This document shows positions 49,032 through 57,024 of a DNA stretch of 64,000 nt, in pieces (the stretch's first letter is position 1; each line of letters begins with the position of its first letter). Below the pieces are notes generated by a model. The model was not told where the DNA came from and did no database searches. It saw nothing but the letters and a program-made list of their open reading frames with translations. Both the position numbers and the translations under genes were made by a program. Source of the DNA: Fibrobacter sp. (GTDB taxonomy: Bacteria > Fibrobacterota > Fibrobacteria > Fibrobacterales > Fibrobacteraceae); the NCBI GenBank assembly GCA_017503015.1, contig JAFVTX010000047.1:1-64000 (forward strand), read 5' to 3'.

Positions 49032-50210
49032 ATGTTCATTTTCCTGTTCATCCTAGTCGCTGGCCTTGTCCTGATTTATGCCAACGTGAGTCCTGTTGCC
49101 CCCGGCAAAAAGGGCAAGTTGATTGCCCTCGGGATACTTGTTTCCATATTCCTAGGCATGTTCTTCCGCAACACGTTGGTTGGCTGTGCCGTGGTAGCCT
49201 TCACTTCGGTATGGCTTTGCCAGGCCCTTCTTTTATACATCCCTTGGGATTTGTTCAGGCTGGGCCGCCGTATGGTGCTGCGAAAGGCGATGCCGCCCCA
49301 GACATTGACGTTTGCCAGCCGTATTTTGCTCGCTGTGACGATTTTGCTGACTGCTGGGCTGTTTGTCTATGGAGTTCCCCACAACGGCAACTACAGGCTT
49401 CTAGAAACGACGGTAAAATTGCCCAGTCGCCACGTTGTCATGGCATCGACGGATTCCGGTGCAGTCGCCGATAGTTCGGTTACAGACAGTTCCATCGTCA
49501 CATTGCAGGCACTGTCCGGCTTTACGGCGGTGTTTTTCAGCGATGTCCACGTGGACCCGCTTTTCAGGCGGGCCAAGCTGGAGCGCATGATTGCTAGCGT
49601 GGATTCCATCGCACCGGACTACCTGCTTTTCGGGGGAGACCTAGCCGATGTTTCTACGATGCAGCTGGACGAATGGGGTTATGACTCCCTGTTCAGGCAA
49701 CTCACCTCCAAGGCGAAAGTGGCCGCCGTGGCAATCAACGGAAATCACGAATCCATGCAGGAGAGGGGCGGTTCCGATCCTGATGCCTGGATGCGAAAGG
49801 TGGGTTTTGTGGTGCTGGACGATTCCAGCGCCTGTATCGGACAGGCCTGCTTTACGGGGCGTACCGACTTTCAGGTGGCCCGCCGCCGCGGGATAGAACG
49901 CGTTCCCCTGGCAAGTCTTGCTCCTAATGATAGCGTTCGTCCCTGGATTCTGATGGACCACCAGCCCAAGGGAATCGAGCCGGAATATTCCGGACGCTTG
50001 CCAGACTTTGCCCTTTCGGGGCATACTCACAACGGGCAATTTTTCCCGGGAACCATCGTCATCAATTTCGTATGGCGCCTCGCCTATGGCGAGGGTGTTT
50101 TGGATGGCGTTCGCTGGCTGGTGAGCGCCGGCGTGGACTGCTGGGGGCCGCCCGTGCGAGTAGGCTCTGACGCAGACATGTGGGTGATTCGCTTCACGTT
50201 TGCCGAATAG
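49032..50210 (+). CDS. Membrane-anchored metallophosphoesterase (YkuE-like)
   Basis: A 392-residue protein. Residues 1-125 hold about four hydrophobic helices (IFLFILVAGLVLIYANV, LIALGILVSIFLGMF, AVVAFTSVWLCQALLLY, ILLAVTILLTAGLF). The calcineurin-like domain follows with the metal-binding motifs FSDVHVDP (about 168-175), FGGDLADVS, NGNHES and GHTHNGQFFPG, plus MDHQPK. The order D-x-H, GD, GNH, GHTH is complete. YkuE-like proteins act on phospholipid or nucleotide phosphoesters at the membrane, but the substrate here is unknown. It starts 18 bp after the DUF4832-like lipoprotein and may be co-transcribed. Confidence 0.92.
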   Translation: MFIFLFILVAGLVLIYANVSPVAPGKKGKLIALGILVSIFLGMFFRNTLVGCAVVAFTSVWLCQALLLYIPWDLFRLGRRMVLRKAMPPQTLTFASRILLAVTILLTAGLFVYGVPHNGNYRLLETTVKLPSRHVVMASTDSGAVADSSVTDSSIVTLQALSGFTAVFFSDVHVDPLFRRAKLERMIASVDSIAPDYLLFGGDLADVSTMQLDEWGYDSLFRQLTSKAKVAAVAINGNHESMQERGGSDPDAWMRKVGFVVLDDSSACIGQACFTGRTDFQVARRRGIERVPLASLAPNDSVRPWILMDHQPKGIEPEYSGRLPDFALSGHTHNGQFFPGTIVINFVWRLAYGEGVLDGVRWLVSAGVDCWGPPVRVGSDADMWVIRFTFAE

Positions 50211-50234
50211 GATAAAATAGCAAGCTTATTTGAA

Positions 50235-50257
50235 AAACGGGAGTTTTATTCCCGTTT
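50235..50257 (+). terminator. Terminator-like hairpin after the phosphoesterase gene
   Basis: 8-bp stem AAACGGGA / TCCCGTTT, loop GTTTTAT. The T-tract after it is weak (GACC). Confidence 0.45.
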
Positions 50258-50382
50258 GACCTTTGACGGCGAGGTTTCCCCGAATTATTCTGCTTAAATG
50301 CACGAAAAAAGCCTCGCAAACCCTCCAAAAATGAGGTATTTTTCAAGACATAGGGGGTAGAATTAAACACACGAGGTTCATT

Positions 50383-50841
50383 ATGAAAATGATTCCAGCA
50401 ATGACAATGGCATTAGTAGGCTTCTTTGCGGCCGCCTCTTTTGCCCAAGATGAAACCACTTCTGCTACAGAGAATGCCGCCGTGCAGGAGGTTTCTGGCG
50501 ACGAGTCCGCTAGCAAGGTCGAAAAGCAAGATCCCAGGGCCGATCGTGCTAAGGAACGCTTTGAGCGCAAGGACGCCAAAAAAGAAGAAATTGCCAAGCA
50601 CAAGGCCGAAATGAAGGCTCTGAAAGAAGAACGAGCTGCTGCTCGAGCCGAACGCAAAGAAGCCAAGCAGGCTGAAAAGGAGGCCAAAAAGGCCGATAAA
50701 GAAGCCATGAAGGCTGAAAAAGAAATCAGCAAGGCCGAACGCAAAGAGGCCAAGGTTGCAGAAAAGGCTGAACGTAAAGAAGCCAAGCAGGCCGAAAATG
50801 AAGCCCGTAAAGATCAAAAGGGCAAAGGCCGCCACAAGTAA
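50383..50841 (+). CDS. Exported Ala/Lys/Glu-rich coiled-coil protein
   Basis: A 152-residue protein with a signal peptide (MKMIPAMTMALVGFFAAASFA) and ACGAGGTTC upstream as a weak RBS. Residues about 60-150 are almost only A, E, K, R with imperfect 7-to-11-residue repeats (AERKEAKQAEKEAKKADKE..., quoted in part), giving a long charged helix or coiled coil. Such proteins resemble periplasmic helical spacers, but no family was recognised. The low complexity makes homology calls unsafe. A terminator follows 27 bp after the stop. Confidence 0.72.
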   Translation: MKMIPAMTMALVGFFAAASFAQDETTSATENAAVQEVSGDESASKVEKQDPRADRAKERFERKDAKKEEIAKHKAEMKALKEERAAARAERKEAKQAEKEAKKADKEAMKAEKEISKAERKEAKVAEKAERKEAKQAENEARKDQKGKGRHK

Positions 50842-50867
50842 TTCTTTGCGAGCATTTTAGTTATGTA

Positions 50868-50893
50868 AAAGGGCGCCACGTGCGTCCTTTTTA
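50868..50893. terminator. Bidirectional terminator between convergent genes
   Basis: 9-bp RNA stem AAAGGGCGC / GCGTCCTTT (one G-U), loop CACGT, then TTAAA. The stop of the convergent outer-membrane gene lies in it. Confidence 0.65.
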
Positions 50894-51970
50894 AATATTC
50901 CACCTGATTCCGGCCTTCAATTTGGACAGGAGGCTCCATTTAGGATAGCCGATGCTGTATTCCGATGTGTTGAGATAATGCCGGTAGAGTTGTTCGAACC
51001 CGATAAAGGTTCCGAACATACCCGGTTTCCATGAGATGTTGAATGCCCAGGAACCGCTGAATTTTTGAACGCCGTCATAGGTTGTGGCGGGCTCGTCAAT
51101 CACAAATCCGTAGAACAGGTTCAACTTTGTCTCGACGGAAATGTCTGTTTTAAACTTATACGAAACAGATGGCCTTAAAGAAGGCCCTAACCATTTTAGA
51201 ATATACAGGGAACTGAGCGAGTCAGATTCATACCTTGCTCCTGCGTAGATGGTGCTGTTCCATCCGTATTTGGCAAAGCGGTGCCACGTGCCGTAGAATG
51301 ATGCCGATGTTGGGCCGTCGAAATTCTTGTAGGCGCTAGTGGCGAGACCGAATTTTTGCTTGCCGCTTTGTGCAAGGTACTTTTCAGCCCAGATATAAAA
51401 GTCGGGATTCCATTCTTCATTTTCTGAAAAGTTTATACTTGCACCGATATCTAGAATCAGTGCGTTTCCGATGAGACTGTAGCCGATGCCGACCGAAGTT
51501 TCCCAGGAGTTTGTATCCAGGGAGGGCATGTCCTCTTTGTCAATAAACCAATCTCCCGATACATTTAATTCTAATGCGTGACTCCAATTTTTGGATTCGT
51601 ATTCTACAGATGCGTTTATCGATGCGTCGGCTTCGCCTCCGGTTTCGGCGTCAGAGGTTCCTTTTTTCTTGTAGTGCAGGCCGCTGTAGTTGATGGTACC
51701 GTAAGTGTGGAACGACCAGGGACTTTGGGAGGAGTCGTCTGCGGAGTATTCGTCGGATTCCTTCAAGACACTTTGATAATCATCGATAATCTCTTGAATT
51801 TCTGCTGTGTATGGTCCTGATACCGCCACCGCTGAATCAAACAAGTCCAGCGCGTGGGGAATATCGCCAGCCTCTTCGGCCTTGAGCGCACGATAATAAA
51901 GTTCCTCTTGCGATTCAGCAAGTGCGTTGGCTGCCCAGAGCAGAGAAACTATTATCAAAAGCTTTTTCAT
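50891..51970 (-). CDS. Predicted outer-membrane beta-barrel protein
   Basis: A 359-residue protein with signal peptide (MKKLLIIVSLLWAANALAE). Residues about 20-75 form a helical, TPR-like segment (EELYYRALKAEEAGDIPHALDLFDSA, quoted in part). From about 85 onward the sequence alternates hydrophobic and polar residues with many aromatic ends (WSFHTYGTINYSGLHY, ASFYGTWHRFAKYGW, GWNSTIYAGARYE) and closes in a strand ending R-W-N-I, as in outer-membrane barrels. The final aromatic/hydrophobic residue fits recognition by the BAM machinery. Ligand unknown. Confidence 0.72.
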   Translation of the reverse strand: MKKLLIIVSLLWAANALAESQEELYYRALKAEEAGDIPHALDLFDSAVAVSGPYTAEIQEIIDDYQSVLKESDEYSADDSSQSPWSFHTYGTINYSGLHYKKKGTSDAETGGEADASINASVEYESKNWSHALELNVSGDWFIDKEDMPSLDTNSWETSVGIGYSLIGNALILDIGASINFSENEEWNPDFYIWAEKYLAQSGKQKFGLATSAYKNFDGPTSASFYGTWHRFAKYGWNSTIYAGARYESDSLSSLYILKWLGPSLRPSVSYKFKTDISVETKLNLFYGFVIDEPATTYDGVQKFSGSWAFNISWKPGMFGTFIGFEQLYRHYLNTSEYSIGYPKWSLLSKLKAGIRWNI

Positions 51971-51989
51971 TTGTGCGTAAATTGCGGGT

Positions 51990-52445
51990 TTATACCTTGT
52001 AGCCGTATTTTCTCAGTTTCTCCACGTAGGCTGGGTCTGCCAGTCGGGCTTTGGATTCGGCCATATATTTTTTATTGTCCTTGGACTGGAATCCCATCGT
52101 GATTCGTATAAACATAGAGAAGCAAGCTAGGGAACCCAACACGGAAGCAGCGGCAATGACAAGGACCTTCATCGAATAGTAGCCGTTCATATACTGGTAA
52201 AGGGCCAGTCCGCCATCGACCAGTGCCAATACAAGGAGAAACAAGGCTCCCTTCATGTAAAATTTGGGGTTGTTGCTTCGGGGGTCAAAACCGTCAATGG
52301 CCACCTCGCGGAATCGCCGGTCCAGGTATTCACTGCGGCATGCCTTGCACTGCCGAATAGGGCTGCCGTACATCCAGGCGTTACAGGTTTCACGGTTCTT
52401 GGTTTTGCATTCGGGGCAGGTCCATTCGGCAACGCTTATAGTCAT
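51990..52445 (-). CDS. Zinc-ribbon membrane protein of unknown function
   Basis: A 151-residue protein. The ATG at 52445 is preferred (AAAAGGACTTTAT upstream); 23 upstream codons are open but unsupported. The N-terminus has a zinc ribbon CPEC...CKAC (TCPECKTKNRETC, QCKACRSEYLD), then two membrane helices (FYMKGALFLLVLALVDGGLA, MKVLVIAAASVLGSLACFSMF, quoted in parts) and a basic C-terminal end. It lies 19 bp upstream of the beta-barrel gene on the same strand, so the pair may form an operon. No known function. Confidence 0.7.
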   Translation of the reverse strand: MTISVAEWTCPECKTKNRETCNAWMYGSPIRQCKACRSEYLDRRFREVAIDGFDPRSNNPKFYMKGALFLLVLALVDGGLALYQYMNGYYSMKVLVIAAASVLGSLACFSMFIRITMGFQSKDNKKYMAESKARLADPAYVEKLRKYGYKV

Positions 52446-52572
52446 ATAAAGTCCTTTTATGTATTGAAAAAGAAAATAATAAAAGAATTTTTGGTTGTCA
52501 TCTCCAGAGTCCAACTGAGCGCAATCAAAATATGGCCGAAAAATTTTTTATATTAAAAAAACAGGAATTCTT

Positions 52573-53691
52573 ATGATCGATAACGAAATTGAAAATCGCA
52601 GCAAGGTCATCGTGCGCACGAGCATCGTGGGCATCGCTACAAACGTGGTGCTTTCGGCGTTCAAGGCCGCCATCGGCTTTGTCACGGGCTCCATCGCCGT
52701 CACCCTCGACGCGGTGAACAACCTCTCCGACGCGCTCTCCTCGGTGATTACCATCGTGGGCGCAAAACTTGCGAATAAACTTCCCGACAAGAAACACCCG
52801 CTGGGTTACGGGCGCATCGAGTACCTGAGCGCCATGATTGTGGCCGCCATCGTGCTGTATGCGGGCGGAACCTCTGCCGTGGAATCCGTCAAGAAGATTA
52901 TCCATCCCGAAGCTGCCGACTATTCCACGGTTTCGCTGGTAATTATCGCCGCCGCCGTGGTGGTGAAACTCGTGCTCGGCAAGTATGTGAAGCGCCAGGG
53001 CGAATGGGTGAATTCCGGTGCGCTGGTGGCCTCCGGAGCGGATGCCTTGTTCGATGCCATTTTGTCTGCGTCGGTGCTGGCGTCTGCCATCGTGTTCGTG
53101 ACGACGGGCATTTCGCTCGAAGCCTATGTGGGCGTGCTGATTTCGCTGTTCATCATCAAGTCCGGTATCGAGATGCTCAAGGATACGCTGGACGATATTC
53201 TCGGCAAGCGCACTGACGGCGACACCGCCAAGGAAATCAAAAAAATCCTCACCTCCGAAAAACCCGTACGCGGCGCCTACGACTTGATTCTGAACGATTA
53301 CGGTCCCAACAAGGCCCTGGCCTCGGTGCACCTGGAACTGCCCGATTCCATGACCGTCGAAGAAGTGGACGTGCTCACCCGCAAGCTGCAACACCGGGTG
53401 TTCAAGGAAACGGGCGTCATCCTCACGGGCGTGGGAGTTTATTCGTACAACACCAAGGACGACGAAGCCGCCAAAATCCGTAGCGACGTCTTGAAAATCG
53501 TGAAGTCCCACGAATGGGCGCTCCAGATGCACGGCTTCTACGTGGATGTGGCCGAAAAGTCACTCCGCTTCGATGTGGTCATGAGTTTCGCCATCACCCC
53601 CGAAGAAGGCGTTGCGACCCTCACCAAGGAAGTCGGCGAAGCCTTCCCCGAATACAGCGTGCACATCGCCCCCGATGTGGACGTGGGGTAA
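52573..53691 (+). CDS. Cation diffusion facilitator (CDF) family metal exporter
   Basis: A 372-residue inner-membrane protein exporting divalent metals such as Zn2+, Fe2+ or Mn2+ against protons. Six helices cover about 15-215. The metal site is visible as ALDAVNNLSDALSS (here TLDAVNNLSDAL, D-x-x-x-D) in TM2 and SGADALFDAILSASV (D-x-x-x-D) in TM5, and HPLGYGRIEYLS is the typical loop. The C-terminal cytoplasmic dimer domain (about 230-372) is longer than in FieF (300 residues) by about 70 residues. The RBS is AGGA, 6 nt before the ATG, and TATATT lies upstream. Metal choice cannot be read from the sequence. Confidence 0.93.
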   Translation: MIDNEIENRSKVIVRTSIVGIATNVVLSAFKAAIGFVTGSIAVTLDAVNNLSDALSSVITIVGAKLANKLPDKKHPLGYGRIEYLSAMIVAAIVLYAGGTSAVESVKKIIHPEAADYSTVSLVIIAAAVVVKLVLGKYVKRQGEWVNSGALVASGADALFDAILSASVLASAIVFVTTGISLEAYVGVLISLFIIKSGIEMLKDTLDDILGKRTDGDTAKEIKKILTSEKPVRGAYDLILNDYGPNKALASVHLELPDSMTVEEVDVLTRKLQHRVFKETGVILTGVGVYSYNTKDDEAAKIRSDVLKIVKSHEWALQMHGFYVDVAEKSLRFDVVMSFAITPEEGVATLTKEVGEAFPEYSVHIAPDVDVG

Positions 53692-53730
53692 AAAACTTGA
53701 CAATGGATAAAAATTACTTATTTTATATCC

Positions 53731-54381
53731 ATGACAAGTTTGTTTTTCAAAATGCGTTTTTTGGCGTTTTCCGCGCTTGTTTTGCTTTGCGCTTGTGGCG
53801 ATATTGTTTCATCTAGCGAAACTTACAGTCAAAGGTGCAGCGATAATTCCAACATCGAAGGTTATGCCGCTGATTTTGGCGGTTATAAAAAAGGCAAGAA
53901 AATCCCTTTCAAACATTCAGACGGTTACCTGTTTTCCCTTACTGTTACCGAGAGAGAAAATTCCATTGACCACATTTGCCAAAAACACTTGGTTACAACG
54001 CTTGAATCGGCATACCCCATCTATTCCATTTTGCTTGCCTCTCAGGCCCCCACCTTTTATTATAGTGAAGAAGACAAAAAGAACAGTGGAAGCGTCGATG
54101 TGGTTTTCGGGCAGTACACCTTTTCGCTCATGAATCCTCTCGCTCGCGAAAAAATGCAAAGCCTCGATTCTTCTTACATCGACACCTTGAAAATCAATGG
54201 AATCGTATACACGGGTGTCGCCGTAAGCAACGGAAAAAAGTACAAGCAACCCAACAATGAAAATTATTACAACAGCACTGTTGAATCTGGCGCCAAGCTT
54301 TACTACAATACAAAAAAGGGAATCTTGAAAATCGAGCTGGAAGATGGTAGTTACATTGTAATCAACGAGGAGGACGATTAA
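53731..54381 (+). CDS. Lipoprotein of unknown function
   Basis: A 216-residue predicted lipoprotein. The lipobox is LLCACG (Cys near 22 if the ATG at 53731 is used; an in-frame Met at 53752 would shorten the signal to 15 residues). The mature protein is rich in Ser, Tyr and charged residues, beta-strand-like, with no known motif (EGYAADFGGYKKGKK, YSILLASQAPTFYYSEED). A weak promoter-like TTGACA lies about 30 bp upstream. Its stop TAA shares one base with the ATG of the next lipoprotein gene. Confidence 0.72.
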   Translation: MTSLFFKMRFLAFSALVLLCACGDIVSSSETYSQRCSDNSNIEGYAADFGGYKKGKKIPFKHSDGYLFSLTVTERENSIDHICQKHLVTTLESAYPIYSILLASQAPTFYYSEEDKKNSGSVDVVFGQYTFSLMNPLAREKMQSLDSSYIDTLKINGIVYTGVAVSNGKKYKQPNNENYYNSTVESGAKLYYNTKKGILKIELEDGSYIVINEEDD

Positions 54382-55229
54382 TGAAAAATAAGTACCTCCG
54401 AGCATTTTTCTGCGCAATCAGCCTCGCTATTCCGGCTTTCTTTGCGGCGTGCGGCGAAGGCAATGATTTGCCCGAATTCACCGAAGACATGCAGGTTCTG
54501 TGGAATGCCGAAAAGGGTTTCAGCAAGGATTCCGTCATTTATCTCGCTGACTCCGTCAAATTTGTCGACAAGTTGTTTCAATCCGCCGAGTTTGGGGTAA
54601 AAGAAACGCCTTTTGTGGATTATAAAGCCAAGGCGATGGCATCCGCTATCAATATCGGGCTATATGTAGCTCCCAACTCTGACGGAGGTTCCGTCCAAAT
54701 TGTTTGTCACCCGAATCAGACTCGGTTTGATATTTACGATGTCGAGAAAAATCCGAAAATTATTTTTGAAGAGCCTCGCTTCCCCGCAAAAAACAAAGAA
54801 GGCTATTCGTTAAAATTTATGGATTCCTTAAAGGTGATCGATTCCACCTTCTACGACATACTGTATTTCGGCGTGCCTGATAGCGGCATGAATCTTTGCA
54901 ATATTTCTGCATTCTACTATGGAATTCATGACGGCGTTGTCAGGGTTGTTAGCAGGAACGGTGTCGAATTAAACCGCGTTTCTGCACAAGTTTACGAAAA
55001 TGCCGAAGACCGCAGGGTTGAAGAACGCGCTCTGGCCGATTCTATAGCGCAGGCTGTTGCAGATTCCATTATCAAGGCAAACACACCCTCCGAAAAAGAC
55101 AGCACAGATGACAACGCGGAAATCGAAATTCCCCAAGAAATTATTGACTTGGCCGATTCCGTCGCAAACTGCATCAAAAAGGCGTATTCCGAAGGTTCGC
55201 TTTCTGCGATAAAGAATTGCAAAATATAG
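54381..55229 (+). CDS. Lipoprotein of unknown function, coupled to the preceding gene
   Basis: A 282-residue predicted lipoprotein. The signal peptide MKNKYLRAFFCAISLAIPA ends in FFAACG (Cys near 24). The 1-bp overlap with the previous gene (TAATG) indicates translational coupling, with GAGGAGG in the coding end of the upstream gene as RBS. Features include an acidic Ala/Asp-rich C-terminal helix (about 215-275) and two conserved-looking strands (VDKLFQSAEFGVKETPF, DILYFGVPDSGMNLC). No homologue was recognised. The pair may be a two-component surface assembly. Confidence 0.72.
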   Translation: MKNKYLRAFFCAISLAIPAFFAACGEGNDLPEFTEDMQVLWNAEKGFSKDSVIYLADSVKFVDKLFQSAEFGVKETPFVDYKAKAMASAINIGLYVAPNSDGGSVQIVCHPNQTRFDIYDVEKNPKIIFEEPRFPAKNKEGYSLKFMDSLKVIDSTFYDILYFGVPDSGMNLCNISAFYYGIHDGVVRVVSRNGVELNRVSAQVYENAEDRRVEERALADSIAQAVADSIIKANTPSEKDSTDDNAEIEIPQEIIDLADSVANCIKKAYSEGSLSAIKNCKI

Positions 55230-55265
55230 TCGATAAGCAAGGCCTTGAAATAAAGGATCGACTTT

Positions 55266-55478
55266 ATGAAATTAAAGAAATTGGATCACAAACTAACAGT
55301 CTGTAAAGTAGCGGACGTTAGTGATGTCGATACGGGTAAGGATTTTTCTCTTATAGGTATCCTTTCGAAACTCTCGGCTATTCTTGCAGAAAATGGCGTT
55401 GGATTTTTTGCGATATCCACTTTCAATACGGATTATATCTTTGTGAAAGCCGAAAATTTCGAGAAAGTGCTATGCTGA
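55266..55478 (+). pseudogene. ACT-domain protein gene with internal deletion and broken 3' end
   Basis: A 70-codon frame. The first part (MKLKKLDHKLTVCKVADVSD) and the second part (DFSLIGILSKLSAILAENGV, ISTFNTDYIFVKAENFE) both match a small ACT-domain family of about 120-130 residues (from memory), but the roughly 50 residues normally between them are missing. The C-terminus stops early at VLC. A +1 frame after 55474 stays open and coding-like (AERLSEITGLKAVLRRLEAD) to about 55612. RBS AAAGGAT is present. It is probably a decayed gene, though a short functional ACT domain cannot be excluded. Confidence 0.5.
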
Positions 55479-55566
55479 ACGTCTCTCCGAAATCACGGGG
55501 CTCAAGGCTGTTTTAAGGAGATTGGAGGCCGATACTGACAAATTTCAAAAAAACTACGGAAGGGAC

Positions 55567-55595
55567 TTGACAAGAATTTCAAAACAGTGTACATT
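55567..55595 (+). promoter_or_regulatory. Promoter TTGACA-N17-TACATT
   Basis: Perfect -35 and spacing with TACATT as the -10. The predicted leader carries AGGAGG before the ATG at 55624. Confidence 0.62.
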
Positions 55596-55623
55596 TGTGC
55601 ATATAATATAAGGAGGTTTTGCG

Positions 55624-56016
55624 ATGAAATTAGAGGGCTTTGGAATTTTTGTCGATGACATGGCGACGATGGTCCGCTTTTACAGAGATGTCTTGGGCTT
55701 TGAAATCAAGGAAGACGAAAATACGACTAACGTTTTTCTAGAAAAGGACGGCACTTTGTTCTTGCTGTTCCGAAAATCTGATTTTGAAAAAATGACAAGC
55801 CAGAAGTACGCTTACTGCAAAGGCGTTAACGGGCATTTTGAAATTGCATTGGGTGTTGCCAACTACACTGAAGTGGATAAAACATACGCCAAAGTCACGA
55901 TCGCAGGAGCTAAAGGCATCATGCCGCCGACTACGGAATCGTGGGGGCAACGTACTTGCTACATCGCTGACCCTGAAGGCAATTTGGTAGAAATCGGGTC
56001 ATTCGTCAAGGATTAA
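55624..56016 (+). CDS. Glyoxalase/bleomycin-resistance (VOC) superfamily protein
   Basis: A 130-residue cytoplasmic protein with the two beta-alpha-beta-beta-beta modules of the VOC fold. The first begins LEGFGIFVDDMATMVRFYRDVLGFEIKE, the second HFEIALGVANYTEVDKTYAKV and ends with the metal-site strand YIADPEGNLVEIGSF, where Glu is the expected ligand. The first-module ligand position has no His, so metal use is uncertain. Such proteins range from glyoxalase I to antibiotic-binding proteins. It has an ideal RBS (AGGAGG, 7 nt) and its own promoter, and it precedes a zinc-ribbon gene by 17 bp. Confidence 0.9.
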   Translation: MKLEGFGIFVDDMATMVRFYRDVLGFEIKEDENTTNVFLEKDGTLFLLFRKSDFEKMTSQKYAYCKGVNGHFEIALGVANYTEVDKTYAKVTIAGAKGIMPPTTESWGQRTCYIADPEGNLVEIGSFVKD

Positions 56017-56033
56017 CAAATAAAGGAGAACTT

Positions 56034-56621
56034 ATGGAAATGAAGTTTTGTCAGAGCTGCGGAATGCCGCTCACGCCGGAAATCTTGGGCACCAACGCCG
56101 ACGGCAGCAAGAACGAAGAATACTGCATCTACTGCTATAAAGACGGCGCCTTCACCGGCGACTTCAACATGGAGCAGATGGTCGAATTCTGCTCGCAGTT
56201 CGTCAATGAATTCAACAAGAATACAGGCAAGAGCCTTACCCGCGAAGAGTACAGGGTAGAACTGCGCAAGTATTTCCCGACGCTCAAGCGCTGGTGCCTC
56301 CCGGCAGATCAACTGCCGCACGCCACCTCGCCCATGAAGCAGAAGTTCATTGAAGAGGTAAACGCGCTTAATATCAAGGACATGCCGAAAATTGACAACC
56401 TCTTTGTTCTGCAGGGCTCGTTCATCAATCAGGAATACAAAATTAACGGCAACAGCGTCAAGCTATTGGACGATAACGCAAGCTACTGGGGCAACCAGGT
56501 CAAAAAGATTGGTGCCGAAGGCCGCTGCTTTGGAATCGCTTGCGACGAACGCTACATTCTCGTGAGCGAATACGGCAAGAACGGAGCTGATGCTGAAATC
56601 GTCGTATTCAAGAGACGGTAA
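56034..56621 (+). CDS. Zinc-ribbon protein (PF12674-like) with C-terminal extension
   Basis: A 195-residue protein. The N-terminal about 85 residues match a small putative zinc-ribbon family: MKFCQSCGMPLTPEILGTNADGS, EYCIYCYKDGAFTGD (C-x2-C...C-x2-C), then MEQMVEFCSQFVNEFN and an alpha-helical end. The last 100 residues (about 95-195, SPMKQKFIEEVNALNIKDM...RRCF) are a separate alpha/beta region not part of that family. Its role is unknown; zinc-ribbon proteins of this type often accompany VOC or acetyltransferase genes. RBS AAAGGAG lies 6 nt before the ATG. Co-transcribed with the VOC gene, by spacing. Confidence 0.78.
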   Translation: MEMKFCQSCGMPLTPEILGTNADGSKNEEYCIYCYKDGAFTGDFNMEQMVEFCSQFVNEFNKNTGKSLTREEYRVELRKYFPTLKRWCLPADQLPHATSPMKQKFIEEVNALNIKDMPKIDNLFVLQGSFINQEYKINGNSVKLLDDNASYWGNQVKKIGAEGRCFGIACDERYILVSEYGKNGADAEIVVFKRR

Positions 56622-56632
56622 TGTTTAAGATA

Positions 56633-56878
56633 TTACGCTTCTTTCCCGAGGACGGCGCGGGCGAGCTGGTCGGCGCATGAAGTCGGCTTCCCGCCACAGG
56701 TGTTGCCCAAGAGCTTTGCCGCGATATCTTCGGCGCTCATGCCTTCGCAGAGTTTCGCAATCGCCTTCAGATTGCCGTTGCATCCGCCCGTAAAGCGGAT
56801 ATTTCTGATTTTGTCTCCGTCGCGCGTGAACTGGATCGTTGTCGCGCAAACGCCTCTGGTCTTGAAAGTCTCTTCCAT
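56633..56878 (-). CDS. TSCPD domain protein (TIGR03905-like)
   Basis: An 81-residue protein when started at Met 56878; the frame runs 22 codons further upstream without RBS. The motif GVCATTIQFTRDGDKIRNIRFTGGCNGNLKAIAKLCEGM (quoted in parts: GVCATTIQF, FTGGCNGNLKAIAKL) and GKPTSCADQLA with the conserved T-S-C-x-D fit the TSCPD/TIGR03905 family, also found at the end of some ribonucleotide reductases. Two cysteines in G-C-x-G and TSC may bind a metal. Its promoter region faces the Fic gene and shares its operator-like repeats. Confidence 0.86.
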   Translation of the reverse strand: MEETFKTRGVCATTIQFTRDGDKIRNIRFTGGCNGNLKAIAKLCEGMSAEDIAAKLLGNTCGGKPTSCADQLARAVLGKEA

Positions 56879-56935
56879 GTGTGTCCCGGGGTTGAAGGTG
56901 TGTGTTAAATATACAATGATTCCTGAAAAAACACG

Positions 56936-57014
56936 TTTCTGCATAAAATTTTAGAAAAAATATGCAGATTGTGGTGCTTTTCTGCATAAAAAGAACTATA
57001 TTATGTGCAGAAAA
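56936..57014. promoter_or_regulatory. Double inverted-repeat operator upstream of the Fic gene
   Basis: Four copies of a TCTGCA-type word alternate in strand. TCTGCATA (56938) pairs with TATGCAGA (56961), and TTTTCTGCA (56978) pairs with TGCAGAAAA (57006). The two palindromes start 43 bp apart, about four helical turns. The second straddles TATATT at 56997, the likely -10 of the Fic gene, so a bound dimer would block transcription. Confidence 0.65.
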
Positions 57015-57024
57015 AGGCCTGGTT

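Noticed and set aside
52525-53532. A 335-codon minus-strand frame opposite the CDF transporter gene
   Set aside because: His/Gly/Asp-rich shadow of the transporter codons; no RBS.
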